From: Silurus meridionalis
Lineage: Eukaryota > Chordata > Actinopteri > Siluriformes > Siluridae
Length of the DNA: 64,000 bases
Assembly (NCBI RefSeq): GCF_014805685.1
Contig: NC_060890.1
Coordinates: 15,629,500-15,693,499, forward strand
Reading direction: 5' to 3'
This document shows, in pieces, positions 11,439 to 24,099 of this stretch; positions within the stretch are counted from its first letter, which is position 1; each line of letters opens with the position of its first letter. The translations under genes were made by a program, and so were the position numbers. The notes below the pieces were generated by a model. It was given only the letters and a program-made list of their open reading frames with translations, was not told where the DNA came from and searched no databases.

Positions 11439-11599
11439 TATGAATTGTAAATGCGTTTTCTAATAATACATCATTCAATAATTGACATTATAGGCTTTAT
11501 TTATAAAAAAAAAACTCATTACACATTATTTTATGTATTTATTTATTTATTTATTTATGTAAATAGAACATACCCGAGTTTCTTTATTATTTCTTAATT

Positions 11600-11735
11600 G
11601 CGGCTCTAATCCGCGCGGGAGGCGGGGCTTCCTGTGTGACCGCCGCATGAACCAATACGAGCGCCAATCGCACCGCGCATTAAAATATACCGAGCCGCTT
11701 GAGCCAATCAGTGAGCGGAGAGGGCGTGGCTAGGC
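11600..11735 (+). promoter_or_regulatory. bambi: bambi core promoter region
   Basis: An abrupt switch from AT-rich to CpG-rich sequence. Three CCAAT boxes lie at 11652-11656, 11664-11668 and 11704-11708. GC boxes are ggaggcggggc (11618-11628) and gggcgtgg (11722-11729), and a TATA-like attaaaatata lies at 11680-11689. Transcription probably starts downstream of about 11700, leaving a 5' UTR of roughly 400 bases before ATG 12143. The exact start site is not determined. Confidence 0.6.
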
Positions 11736-12142
11736 GGTGTTTCCCGAGCCGTCTGATGATAACTTGTCGGCGTGTGAATGTGCGGCTCAGTCGGCCGTGT
11801 GGTCGTGTGTCCTGCACTGGAGCTTCATCTGCTGGATTACACCACATTTATCACCACACTCGTTTTATCTCTGTTCTTGGTGCTTCTGCTCTCGCGTTGT
11901 GAATGAGTTATACACGGGAAGTGTTTTCATACCGTAGTCTAGTGTTTCATTCTTTGTGAGCCCATGGCACAGGAGATTCCTGCCTCGGTTTGCTTTTGCT
12001 CATGATGTGATGAAACTGCGGGAATGCACTTATTTATCTCAGTGATCAACTGCATGTCAGCACGACTTTACCTGTAAGAGAGTGTTGAACTGGGAGAGAT
12101 CGGACGTTGTCTCTGGCTTGTCGGACTGGGAACTGGTCGTAA

Positions 12143-12218
12143 ATGGATCGCCATTCCAGTTTTGTTTCACTTTGGCTTCAGCTGGAACTCTGTGCCATGG
12201 CCGTGCTCCTGACTAAAG
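12143..12218 (+). CDS. bambi: bambi coding exon 1 (signal peptide)
   Basis: The ATG at 12143 is followed by a hydrophobic stretch ending AVLLTKG. The donor is AAAG|gtacga. A second in-frame ATG (Met19) exists but would cut the signal peptide. Confidence 0.95.
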
Positions 12219-12289
12219 GTACGATCTGATTATTTTTTTTTTTACATTTATTTAATCGAATCATTCAGCACGGTTTTGTGTATAATTTC

Positions 12290-12325
<36 letters not shown>

Positions 12326-14510
12326 CAAGCTTTTGTTGCTGCTACCACAACGCAAATCGGTCACGATCTCTAACATGTGCTTCAGCCCTAATTTATGGCC
12401 AGTATCTAGTTTACAAAGAGTCACAACCAGTATGGATAAAAAAAGACAAGTACAATAACGCTTATAGAACATTGCATTGTGGTTTAGGATTTTATACTAC
12501 AATTTATACATCCTCCACTCACAAAGTAATGAGAATGAAATGTAGGGAGAGGATGTGGTGCAATCAGGAACCTATTTACAAAAGCTTTAAGATTCCCACT
12601 TAAGACAATGTCAGGAAATATTTTGATGAAATCACTATTTTTGAGTGTACAGAATGTTTAAAAAGCATGAGCCATAAAATATAGGAATCTTAGTACCCAG
12701 ACTGTATTTCACTCCCTCCTGGTGCTGTATGTGTTGTGTTGTCAGCAGTTTACACTAACAAGAGTGATGACCCGTAACTCGAGTACTCGAGTCGGACAGA
12801 CAAAACCCACACACAACCTGTGTTTATTTGTGTTTGTGTCTCAGTGTGTGGGCTTTGGTGTTCGGTTCCAGGTACACACACTGGCAAGTTTTCACATAAT
12901 CAAAAAAAAAAAACTGATTAAGCCAAAAACAAATGACAACTATTTGTCTACTAAGACATGTTTTGCGGCTTCCCCATGGTCATATCGTATCTCTAGATTT
13001 ATTTATATGTTTTAGGTTGAACTTCATCTATTATTATTATCTGTCTTAAAACACATCTGGATTAGTCCTTGCGTGAAGTGTGCAGTCAGAATTCTGTCTT
13101 TATAGGCTTTCATTTGTGTAAAAATATTATACACTACGACACAGTATTAAACACAATGGAGAGAACTGTCTTCATTAAAGCTATGACGCTGAGAACAACA
13201 CTGGACATTAGTCTTAAATTTCACATTTACATTTTTTAAATCTATTTTGCTAAATCATTCTGTCATGGATTTCCCATTAGAATAAAACATGTAAATAAAA
13301 AACTGTCAAAGATATTCATTGACACTGTAAAACATCGTATTATTATCAAGCTACAAATTATTATTATTAAATTGTAAGAAAGTTTCGAGTGGTTAGACGG
13401 TAGCTTTATATATAATAATTGATATTTAGATGTTAAGACTTTAACAGCACTTATTCATTACATTTTGTTTTACAGGAGAGATCAGATGCTACTGCGATGC
13501 TCCGCAATGTGTTGCCACGGGATACATGTGCAAATCAGAGCTTAACGCCTGTTTTACCAAGGCCTTGGACCCGTTTAATACAAACTCCCCATTAACACAT
13601 GGATGTCTAGACCCACTCTTAAACTCTGTGGATGTGTGCACTCAGAAGAACTCGGACGTTTCAAACAAAGGCCCTTCTCCTATTGAGTGCTGTCATGATG
13701 ATATGTGCAACTACCGGGGTTTACCCAGTATTGTTCACACCCGAAGTGACCCCACAGGTGAGAACTACAGTGATTCTACATACAGAATATTCTGGATGGT
13801 ATCTTTATGTTAAGACGTTATGGTGGTGTGTTCCGTTGAAATGTGTTGTCCTTGAGGGCCAGAGCTCAGAAGCAGGAGTGGTTGCATGATTAGTAATCAG
13901 TTTATAGTTTACCTTTGAGCTGTCAGGTACATATGAATGGCGATTGATAGCATGTGGATTATGTAATACTTTGCTCTGCAGGAATGTGCCTCTGAGTTAA
14001 CCTGTGCAAAAAAAAAAACAAGCAGCACTTAAAACGCGTACACGAAGCAACAAAGAATGAAAGAACCCTGTCTCTGCTTTTTCAGATCGCTATCAGTCAG
14101 AGGGCTCGAACCAGAACTTGATCACACGAGTGCAAGAGTTAGCCTCAGCAAAAGAGGTGTGGTTCAGAGCAGCTGTGATCGCTGTGCCCATCGCTGGAGG
14201 CCTGATCCTGGTGCTGCTCATCATGTTGGCTCTCCGCATGCTACGCAGTGAGAACAAGCGACTTCGGGTTCAGAGACAGCAGATGCTCTCGCGCTTGCAC
14301 TACAGCTTCCATGGGCATAACCATGCCAAAAAAGGCCACATGGCAAAGCTGGACCTGGAGTGTATGGTGCCTGTGACTGGCCATGAGAACTGCTGTGCAG
14401 GCTGCGATAAACTCAGACAAGCCGAACTGAGCACACAAGGAGGCGAACGCTTCCTCTCTCTTGTGCACTGGGGCATGTACACAGGCCACGGCAAACTGGA
14501 GTTTGTATGA
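12143..14510 (+). CDS. bambi: BAMBI, BMP and activin membrane-bound inhibitor (three exons, complete)
   Basis: Exons 12143-12218, 13476-13757 and 14086-14510 join in frame with GT-AG borders, both junctions in phase 1, giving 260 residues, the same length as human BAMBI. The start ATG opens MDRHSSFVSLWLQLEL, the usual N-terminus of fish Bambi. Residues 1-26 form a signal peptide. Residues 30-104 hold ten cysteines of the TGF-beta-receptor three-finger fold, closing with CCHDDMCN at 97-104. Residues 148-169 are a membrane helix, and a basic 90-residue tail ends GHGKLEFV. There is no kinase domain: BAMBI is a type I receptor-like decoy that dampens BMP, activin and TGF-beta signalling at the plasma membrane, and can promote Wnt signalling. 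It is normally induced by BMP as feedback. The sequence looks most like the bambia paralogue, but that assignment is from memory. Confidence 0.97.
12219..13475 (+). other. bambi: bambi intron 1
   Basis: AT-rich intron with a (TA)14 run at 12293-12321 and an A-run at about 12903. A palindromic ctcgagtactcgag lies at 12779-12792. There is no other coding signal. The acceptor is ttttacag. Confidence 0.7.
12293..12321. repeat. (TA)14 microsatellite
   Basis: Pure TA run about 75 bases after the first bambi exon. Confidence 0.95.
13476..13757 (+). CDS. bambi: bambi coding exon 2 (extracellular three-finger domain)
   Basis: Encodes residues 26-119 with all ten conserved extracellular cysteines, opening EIRCYCDAPQC and ending in the CC-x4-CN box. 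The acceptor is tttacag and the donor ACAG|gtgaga. Confidence 0.96.
14086..14510 (+). CDS. bambi: bambi coding exon 3 (transmembrane segment and tail)
   Basis: Encodes the juxtamembrane stem, the membrane helix AAVIAVPIAGGLILVLLIML, and a cytoplasmic tail with a His/Lys-rich patch (HYSFHGHNHAKKGH) and C-rich CCAGC. The stop TGA is at 14508-14510. Confidence 0.97.
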
Positions 14511-14975
14511 CCAGTGACTACTTCTCTGTGTGACTACTTGCTCGCTGGTATTTGGGCACCAGAGTGAGGATGTTCAATATGCTTGAACTGTGTAGCATTT
14601 TGTTGATGTACTATTATTATAATTATTTTCCATTTGCATTGTAATTTTATTATTTTCTTTGTCAATGGACAGTGAAATCAATAGGCCACAGATGTTTGCC
14701 TTGTCTGTTATTTTTCGTTTTCTTTGATGGAGCACTTTACTTGAATTAGAGCTTGAGAAGGTTGAGTTCCTGAAATAAGCCTTTCAAGCCCTGTCCTGTG
14801 GATCCTTGACTGACACTGACGACTGAAGGATTCATCTTATTTGCACATTTGTATAAAATTAAGATGAAAATACTTTTTTGCATAAAAAAAAAAAAACACT
14901 GACACCAGGGTACAAATATGACCGTTTTCATTTCAGTCAAGTTCTATAAATAAAGATCTCAGTGTTGACTGTAAA
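14511..14975 (+). other. bambi: bambi 3' UTR
   Basis: AU-rich sequence from the stop codon to just past AATAAA at 14949-14954. An A-run lies at 14883-14896. Confidence 0.6.
14949..14954 (+). terminator. bambi: bambi polyadenylation signal
   Basis: AATAAA about 440 bases after the stop, followed within 25 bases by a GT-rich stretch (cagtgttgactgtaaatgtt), a good cleavage context. Confidence 0.65.
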
Positions 14976-17190
14976 TGTTTAAACATACCCGGCTATGATT
15001 TTATTACCTATATATTTTTTATAAGGCTTTGTGTATTATGTGTTTTACGGATGCTTCTTTTCTCTGAAGTTTAGAGGTAGCAGACGCAGGAAAGTTAACA
15101 CACGGTCCTTGTTCAAAAGCAGAGTCTTCCATTGCACTGCGTCATTTCTGAAGCCCCTCCAGTGGGGACACATTACATTTCTCTCGCTCTCTCGCGCTTG
15201 TACTCTGGGGATTAATGTTGCAGGCTGAGTGAGTATTTATTTAGCATGTGAGGGAATGTCAGGAAGCTGTAAGCTTTGAGTCCTCAGCTTGCACTCGGCA
15301 GGCACAGTAACACTCCTGTATTCACTCAGCCTGAGGATTTCACCTCACTACAAACCTGCTCTGAGAACTTTGACATTTTCAGAGTAAGTCAATATAGTGG
15401 TGTCCTGGTAACTGTACTCACACACTGATCTGCAAACCGCAGCGCTCTGCTTGACCTAAGGCTCACATTCCACTGTGAATTAGTTCGCTATGGAGATGGT
15501 GTAGTAAAAAACTCAGCATATCCTCAGACATGAAAAACGTGAAAAAAAAGACATTGATATCTTCTCGGCTAAACTGCAAATATGACAGATGTTAGATGGC
15601 TGTAAGTAATGGGTCATGACATGGAATAGAAAAACATTCGTACATAGAATTCCTGTAAATGTACTCTTAGTGTACTAACATTACATTGATGTGTTATAGC
15701 CATCGACATCAACTTGTGCATGATAACGAGTTTATGTGAGCTTTGTAAATCTTGTGTTGATATCGCACACAGACAAAAGTGAATAGATTATTTATTTATA
15801 TTTCTGTGAAGCCTACATTTCAACTTATCCTGAAGATGAAAGGGAGTTCAAAGCAGAAATGCACTATTTAAACCACATAGATTTGCATTGTAAAAAAAGT
15901 CATTTAAATCATGGTGACATTGAGAAATGTTTGCCAACAAATTCCATTTAAGGGGTGATCAGCAATTGATGAATATTCAAAACAGTAGTCTATTTCATAT
16001 TTGCTTTAAATATAGTGCAGTTATATTTAATTGTTTTGGCCAAACATTAATTTCAGAAAACTAAAACTATAAATATACAATTTTAAAACATAGTGTTGAC
16101 TTCTAAATAGTGATATTGAAAACAAAGCCTTTCTGCCACCGAAGGAAAGGTAACACCTGAAAAACTCAACCAAACGTTTCTTCAGTTTCATCGATGGTGC
16201 CGTTTGCCTAAAAGTTATTTGCATGATTTGCATTATTCCATAAATTGTTGTTTTTGGCTGAACCAAGCAGGGTAACTGAACTCCGATCTAAAAAAACACA
16301 CCCTTAAAACTCAACTGCTTTGGGCTGTCAGTGATTGTAATCTCTTCTGTGAAATTTTCAAAGCTTACCCACATCCTGGAAGGTTCTGTGTGCTGATTTA
16401 AGAGATGAAAAATAATTTTAATAATCACTACTGGCTGGCTCCTCAGTTCTAAGTGAGGTGTAAGTTAGGCCATATCATGTGATTGTTCTGTGAGTCAGGA
16501 ACCCCTGGAGGACACCATTAGCAAGCCGTCCACTTAACAGCTGCTAGCATTAGTGAGGATAGCTTTCCCAAGGACTATTAGTGCTCACCTTATGATAACA
16601 AAAGCCTGAAAGTTTAGACAAGCTAATGCTCCAATTGTGCTCTGAACTTAACCCAGGCTAAGCCATTTTCTGCTTTAACAGCTAATATGTGTTTACAAAA
16701 AATCACACGCAAACTTTTTAAATGATTTCACTTACACATCATGATAATGCTGTATACTTTAAATGTTATTTCACGTCCCATTTTTTCTACAAACAAACAG
16801 AGTATCCTTTAATGCATTAAATATATAACATATTCTGCAGACTGGTAATATATATTGAAACTATATGAGCCAAACCTCATTCCAGTTCATTGCAGTTACA
16901 GTGAAATTTAACATGTTAAGACATGGAAGGTGATTTAGACTGTGCCAATCATATAAACCTTGGGGTAAGTGTTGTGCTTAAGACTTTTTAAAATTTCACA
17001 AGCATAAGTGTTGTGCATATTGCTAAAGTCATTTATTTGAAATGACAGTATGTGTCTTTACATGCTCAATTGTTTAACACGCTTCCATTTTTTTTATGAA
17101 ACATATAAAGATCCATTAACTTAATATAATTTATAGACACAAACATGCTCTGATCTCTCTGGATGTTCTACATGGAGAATGTGCAACTAA

Positions 17191-17192
<2 letters not shown>

Positions 17193-17243
<51 letters not shown>
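17193..17243. repeat. (GT)25 microsatellite
   Basis: Uninterrupted GT run. Confidence 0.95.
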
Positions 17244-17246
<3 letters not shown>

Positions 17247-18125
17247 CAGCGTAAGTACTATTTGCATTGCTCATTTACCATGCCACTGGTCCACCAGACG
17301 GCCTGCATTGAGATGTAAATTTCACACAGGCACCGACTGAGAGTGCCACAAAAGCTCAATTTGTTTTGATGTGACTTCAAACTGCTCGTTGCCATACAGC
17401 AATCCAGTTTTATTGGGCATGAATCTGCACCTATCTGCTTCTTGGGCTTTCCTCATTATTTCTGGCAGCTTTTCACTTTGAATAAATAAACACAGTTTAC
17501 TATAAATGATGCTTTGTTCCCAAGAGTGGACGATAATTGAGTAATTGTGCTGTGTTACTGTATACTGTAATGGAAATGTAAGACCTGTGCCCTTACTTGT
17601 ATACTTCCTTTTTACACATTGCGTTTTTAAATAGTAGGTAAACGTTGTCTTCACAAATGCACTCCTTTTTTCATCCAGCCAGTGAATTTATGCTACAATT
17701 AAATTGAATTAATCAATCAATCCATAATTTAATTAATCAGTCAGTCAATGTAGAGTAAAAAATATAAAAACAAAATGTCATGAAGGCCATAACTGTCTTT
17801 TGCTACACAATGTAATTGTACCTGTAGTTGAGAACAACATCGTTAACACTACCAATGTGTGTTTGTTATATGGACTATTACTATTGAATATGTTTTTGAC
17901 ACATTATACATGTTACACAATTCACTTACAGAATGTTTTCTGTACTTTGTCAACCTCAAATGTAAAAAAGAAAACAAACAGAAAAAACCCAGAAAAACTG
18001 TTTAAGCAAAAAGTTTGAGGCCAGTGTCAGCTTTCCTAAATATTAATATTATCATATTTATACACCCATACAAAAGTGGAAATTCAAACCATTTAGGCCA
18101 TAAAACAATTTTAATCATAAACACT

Positions 18126-18128
<3 letters not shown>

Positions 18129-18199
<71 letters not shown>
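18129..18199. repeat. (TA)35 microsatellite
   Basis: Uninterrupted TA run. Confidence 0.95.
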
Positions 18200-18204
<5 letters not shown>

Positions 18205-21200
18205 ATTCTAACAAATGCCTTCCATGTCCCAGATGATTATTTATTGGCTTTTCTAGTGAAATAAATCTGCGCACTACCAACAAACAAACACAATCCATCA
18301 TTCTACAACAGTTATTTATGTGTAATGCCTGGACTAAAACACTGAAGGACCTCGCCTGGGAAACTTAAGTGATGGCCTTCTGACAAGTGTCCATTTAATG
18401 ACTTGAATATGTAAATATTTGCTCCAGAGGAAAGTAAAGCAGATCTCCGTGCTTTGAAGACAGCAAAACACCAACCGGAAACAAGTCCTCATGGTCCTCT
18501 GCTCTTTAAATATTTAATCTAATGTCAGGCTGACGTTTAGACATAAATCTGCTCCAACAGAGAAATTATAATGCTTGCAATGTTTAAAAGACTGGCTGTA
18601 CCTCTTAAACCCTGAATGTCAACGTCTTTACATGGGTATTTTATTTTTTGTTTACTTTTTTAACGTTTGAGCTGCTGAGTGCTCTGAAGTAGGTAAGAAA
18701 AGGTCAGCTTGGAGCATGGATGTAGCCAACTCATTCTAGAGTGGCAGTATTTCTGTTTTTTATTTCAGAAGTGCTGAAACTCGTATGCTCAGGGATTGTG
18801 GGTTTTACACTCAGCCAACCGTAGCGGTTGTGTGTTAACAATACCAAGATTACAAAAAAAAATTCCAGTGTATGCTCACCCAGTAAATACCCTCTAATCT
18901 GTAGACACAGTGTGGCTACTCACACTTAAAAGCCTTCTGTGTATGGTAGATAGTGCGATCCTTCCCCAAGGAACTGTCCATAGATGGCAGAACAATGTTG
19001 TGTTCTTAAGTGAAAAGCTTCAGCCACTGACCCCTAGTTGCTAAAAAACACTCCACTCTGCAGCTCTAATGGACACAGGTTTATCTAAACCACCAAACAA
19101 GGCCAGGCCTCACCAGGGGCCTCTGGCACAAGTGATTGAGTGTGACTGATCTGTTGAAGTGTGTACGGAAGTGCAGATACGGCTGTAAGAGTTACAATGA
19201 GGGCTAAAACGCTTCTACCTGGTTCCTGTTGTAAGCTACTGGAGTGATGGATCAATAAACATGCATGTTCAAGAAGGTATTTGCTCTTGGGTCAAAGCCA
19301 ACTGACCTTTACATGCCTTAATAAATCAATCAAATTGACCTTGAATTTTTTTACCCTGACATTAAATACAATCTATATAGTTGTGTAAATGGTTTTATCT
19401 GTTGGAGATATAACATCATTAATGAATATGTTACATATTCCTAGATGTAAATGTGAACTTCAGCAGGAATATACTGCTTCCCCTGCCAATAATCCTTTTA
19501 TACTAAAATGGCAGTGTTAATTTATTCCAGCTATAAAGACGTTTTTGGTGGACTGTAGCTGAAAGTTGAACTTTAATCTGGTCACCATTGACATGTAAAT
19601 CCCCAGTACTGAAACCAAAATAGCCGGCGCATGCTAATGTATCAACCGTCTACACAGATTTAGGGCCACAGTTTGCATTCCTAACCTGATATAAATTGAG
19701 AACAACTTTTCAGGGACAACTTATGAAAGTTAACAAACATGATCCCTTTCCGTCTAATGAATTTTCTGTGAACAGTTTAGGTGCAAACAAACCATAAACA
19801 CAAAGGAATAGCTAAAGCAGGAAAGAGAGACAGAGGGAAAAGGGGTGGAAAACTATAAAAGATTGCGTGCATACTGCTTCAGACTAATACTGGATTTCAC
19901 AGAAGCAGATTTGGCTTCTAGCCCGAGAAGCTTCTTACCTTTTTTTTTCTTTGCTCCTTTTTAAACTGTGACACACACCCTGGCTTGGCAGCCGTAGCCC
20001 CAGGCCTCCTGCCGTGATATAATGTATGTGTATTGTGAGCGTAGAGCCCCTGGATTACTGTATTGAAAGAAGAGAAGCCTGTGTCTCTCCCCATTACCTG
20101 GCTTCTAAAAAATATCACCTCCACTTCTACTTTGTCTAACGTACTTGTACAACCCAAACAGGTCTGGGATCAGTTCTTAACACGTATATGGTGAGTCTGT
20201 GGTTTAGCTTTAAATAGGCTGGTAATGTTGTAATGATTCACTTTCTTAGAGCGGTAGGCAAAAATTTAATTCTTCAAAAAGCTCTAATCACACATGGAAG
20301 GGCCTTATAAGGTCAGCTGAAAAATCATTTAGCATCTTTTTATTCTCCAGTGTTTAAGCAGTCTCTCTTATATTTATACATTGAAATTGATACTTACTTT
20401 GTAGACAATCATAAAACAAAAAAACCCCAGTCAATTAACATAGCAGCGGCTGGTTATTTTCATTAGTGCTCAGTTAAATGACACACAGTTTACTTTGCCT
20501 TGCAGTCTGTATCTTATCACGTTTCTATCTGCTGGGACCGAGGCTGTGTACTGCCCGTTGTAAACGCAAAGCTCTTTCAGGAGAGCTTGTGATTGCTGAT
20601 GAATGCCAAATGCCACACCTCTCTTAGTAATTATGTGCAGGGTGGAGTAGAGCCTCAGTACAATGGAGTTGCCTGCAGTGGCCGCATAACTAAAAAAAAA
20701 AAGAAAAAGAAAAAAGGTTTTCACATCATTATCATGGGAGACACTGAAGTCATTCTCCCTGACTACTTTGTGTACTTTTATGTTTCTGCATGATCAGGCT
20801 GGTTCACACACAAAGCATTCTGAAATGAATAAATAAGACAGTGTCTTTTATATAAGAGTACACAAAGGATTTATTTCCACAGAAGTAGTCTAAACTCTTA
20901 CCTTTGAAACAGAACTTTTCAACAGTTTTGTGGAAAATCAGGCTAATTGAAATGTGACTTCACACACAGGGGATCCTCCCACTAATAAAATCAAATGTTG
21001 TCATAAAATAGACTGATGAAGTGAATTTATCTGTTTCTTCACTGCAGTTTGGCACTGACACCACATGTGAGGTATAATTTGCTGCTTGAGGAGTGAATGA
21101 TGACAGTTGCTCTTTTGCAGTTCCAAACCATGTGGCTAAATGCACAGTAATTAATCTTCTCAGATGGTTTACAGTGCTTTTCTGGCGAACGTTAAAGCAC

Positions 21201-21469
21201 AAGGATTGTTTGGAGCCAGTGTCAGCTTTAAGAGGACAGCAACAGATGCACAAGAATAGAGAATGAATAACTGAGACAAATGTTGCAGGACAGAATTATA
21301 ATGTAGGCCAAAAGACTCATGAGCTATTCTTACAATTTTGAAGAAACGGTCTTGTATATATTTCATTTCAGGGTATTAAAAACATATTTGCTTTTTAGAA
21401 ATCAATGTGGAATTAACAATATCAATACAATTCTTAACTATCTCTGTCGCTAATTGTTGCTTTTCCCAG

Positions 21470-21722
21470 GCAGGTAATGTAATGATAATTTACATTTATT
21501 TACCTTTATATTTATTCACTGTACTCCTGAATGTCCACACATCTCTGCACTGTAATAGCCTTTATATTTTTTCACTGTATATACTTTCATATATACCACT
21601 TGCTGTAAATATGCTAGATATTTATCTGCACTTTTGCACGACTGCTACATTTTGCACTTCTGGTAGATGCCAAACTGCATTTCGTTGCTGCGTACCTGTA
21701 CAATGCAATGACAAAAAAGTTG
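21470..21722 (+). repeat. 3' end of a non-LTR retroposon
   Basis: The phrases gcacttttgcacgactgct, then tggtagatgccaaactgcat, then ttcgttgctgcgtacctg, then caatgcaatgacaaaaaagt form the 3' end of a retroposon seen in many fish. It is followed at once by a TATC array, as expected for a LINE-type element whose tail seeds a microsatellite. The clade (L2/Rex-like) and 5' boundary are uncertain. Confidence 0.55.
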
Positions 21723-21821
<99 letters not shown>

Positions 21822-21822
21822 A
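21723..21822. repeat. (TATC)25 tetranucleotide microsatellite
   Basis: About 25 uninterrupted TATC/TCTA units directly after a retroposon 3' end. Confidence 0.97.
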
Positions 21823-22336
21823 ATACAGCTATATGTAAACTACTTTATTGTTGCCTTCCATTACGTCACTGAAAACAAAAATAAATAATTTAGCTTAATT
21901 ACTGTAATAACCAGTGCAAATTATTTTCAGAATATTTAAAAAAATATTCTTGGAATTTATTGAATTTAGTTTTTTCAGCAGATTACCAAGGTCCTTTTTT
22001 ACCTTTTAACTTAAAACCTCTTAAATTGTATAGGATTTACTATAGTTTCTAAATAACTCATAGTACAAAATGAGCTAAAAAAATAATCAGAGACATTAAG
22101 GTGTTCAAAGAAGCATAAAAAAACATGACAAGTAAAGGCACTTTAGTTGTACATTGTTCTATGCATATAAATGAGGGAACTAACCTTTGTACCTTGTCAT
22201 ACACAGTGAGCTGTGCAAAAGTTTGAATTGGTATGTAGATGTACGTGTCGGAAGTAACATGGCATATTAGCCAATATTTCTAAACACAGTAAAAAAGCAC
22301 AAAAAGAAGAGGGAATATATGTTGCAAGTTCATATT

Positions 22337-22372
<36 letters not shown>

Positions 22373-22379
22373 AGAGAGG
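22337..22379. repeat. (GA)n microsatellite
   Basis: GA run with two GC interruptions (gcgagcg). Confidence 0.9.
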
Positions 22380-22507
22380 AAGTCATAGTGGCTATGGAAA
22401 TTGGAGCTGTTTACTGCAAGGTCAAGATCTCAGTGACATGTTTATGAGTTCTCTGAGAGCAAACTTTGCTGTTAAACTTATAGCCTACACCTTACACATT
22501 CAAGATG

Positions 22508-22510
<3 letters not shown>

Positions 22511-22551
<41 letters not shown>

Positions 22552-22566
22552 CGCACACACACACAC
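22511..22566. repeat. (CA)n microsatellite
   Basis: CA run with two G substitutions (cacgcacacacgcac). Confidence 0.93.
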
Positions 22567-23067
22567 CTCTAGAAAGGATCAACCTGAAGCAGAGGGATGT
22601 GTTTCTATTTTTCTCTCCTCAAGCAATTTTTTTTCAATATTAAGAATTAAAAGAAACATACACTGCTGTAAATGAGAAATGGCACATGAAATTTACTTAA
22701 AATTTTATATATGATATTAGAATAAATTTATAACAGTTCAGAAATACTATTTTATTATTCATGTATCCACATTTGGTGTTATTTTAAAATTGTTTTGAAT
22801 AGTTTTGTGTTATCGTGCGAGTGTAACATAAGTTTGTCTGGAATATTTGCGTATAACTACCCCAAATTATTACACAATGTAACATCAACATCACAGAAGC
22901 AATTTCATGTTTGCACATTACAAAAATTAACAGATAGTATACTGATGCTTATAATATTAGACAAAGATTACATTTAGTTATTTATCAACTTAAATGTTCA
23001 AGCATTTTCAAGGACCTACTCCCAGTTTATGAAAAACACGACACATTGGCTATAAATGTGTAAAGTG

Positions 23068-23228
23068 GTAAGGAGGTGGTAGCTCAGTGGTTAAGGCACT
23101 GGACTGGTAACAAGTTTAAATCCCACCATCATCATTGGGCCCCTGAGCAAGGCCCCAATCCCGTGTCTGCTCAGTTGTAAGTTGTTCTGTATAAGAGCAT
23201 CTGCCTAATGCTTAATATGTATATATAC
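23068..23228 (+). repeat. tRNA-derived SINE
   Basis: A polymerase III A box (tagctcagtgg, 23080-23090) and a decayed B box (agtttaaatcc, 23113-23123) are followed by the usual body phrases gggcccctgagcaaggcccc and gtgtctgctcagttgtaa. The tail ctgtataagagcatctgcct ends in aatgctt and a TATA-rich run. The whole order is that of fish tRNA-SINEs with a tail shared with LINEs. Confidence 0.85.
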
Positions 23229-24032
23229 ATTTTCTAAACATGTTTGAAAGTAAATGTTATTCACTGCTGATTTTTATCACTGAAACCAGATGTACATGTT
23301 CTGAGAAAGTGTGTTTCAACAATAGACATTTAGATTTGACAAATCTTTTTTTAATTGCAACAGTTTGTGTCTGATGGCATCTTCAGTTATTCGTGGGATT
23401 TATTCTTTATTATATTGAGCATTTGCTATTAAATTAACACCTTTTCTTGCTGAACTTTATATGCTGCATATCATCTGGCATTAACTTGTTGCAATGCTGA
23501 ATGCTTAGTATCTCTACAAACAAAAATGAATCAGATTTTTAAGAGTGCAGCTTTATCAACACACAATTTAATAGTTTTATAATGTGATACAATCTCAGAT
23601 AAATTAATCTGTTTCTTAATCTGGCAAACAACATGACATGGTTTAAGTTCTTCCCCATCAGTAGAGTATGAAAGTCAATCAATGTTGTCTTTTTTGCAGC
23701 TTTTTTTTTGGTTTTTTTTTGTTTTTCTTTTTTTAACAAGGATGAAAAGAGAAGCTTCAAAAGCGGCTATCAAGAAAATAACTATTATAGACACTTATAG
23801 ATTATAGGAAAATGGCTTGCAGATGTTTGCAGATGCAGATGAACATATTTATAGCCAAAAGCTTATTGAAAACAAATATGGCTTTTCTCAATTAATACAA
23901 AATTGTGATATAAAGAAATTAAAATTTTCATTCTCAATGATGAAGATTTTAGTACAGTTAAGGATCGTTATTATTATTTCTACTACACTGTACTGTCATT
24001 TACAAACACGGACACACACAGACACTGACACT

Positions 24033-24033
<1 letters not shown>

Positions 24034-24096
<63 letters not shown>
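24034..24096. repeat. (AC)31 microsatellite
   Basis: AC run preceded by an imperfect gacact/gacaca stretch. Confidence 0.95.

Positions 24097-24099
<3 letters not shown>

Larger units (their letters stand above)
14976..21490. other. gene desert downstream of bambi
   Basis: No open frame here resembles a known protein. It contains a GT run (17193-17243) and a TA run (18129-18199). Three balanced-composition, repeat-free blocks, about 16290-16690, 17245-17480 and 18340-18600, could be conserved non-coding elements. The second contains the octamer ATTTGCAT and the first a CAGCTG E-box. This reading rests on composition only. Confidence 0.5.

Noticed and set aside
22203..22320. Possible terminal repeat of another DNA transposon (gtgagctgtgcaaaagtttg)
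   Set aside because: The phrase resembles a Tc1-type end, but no matching second end or TA duplication could be found.
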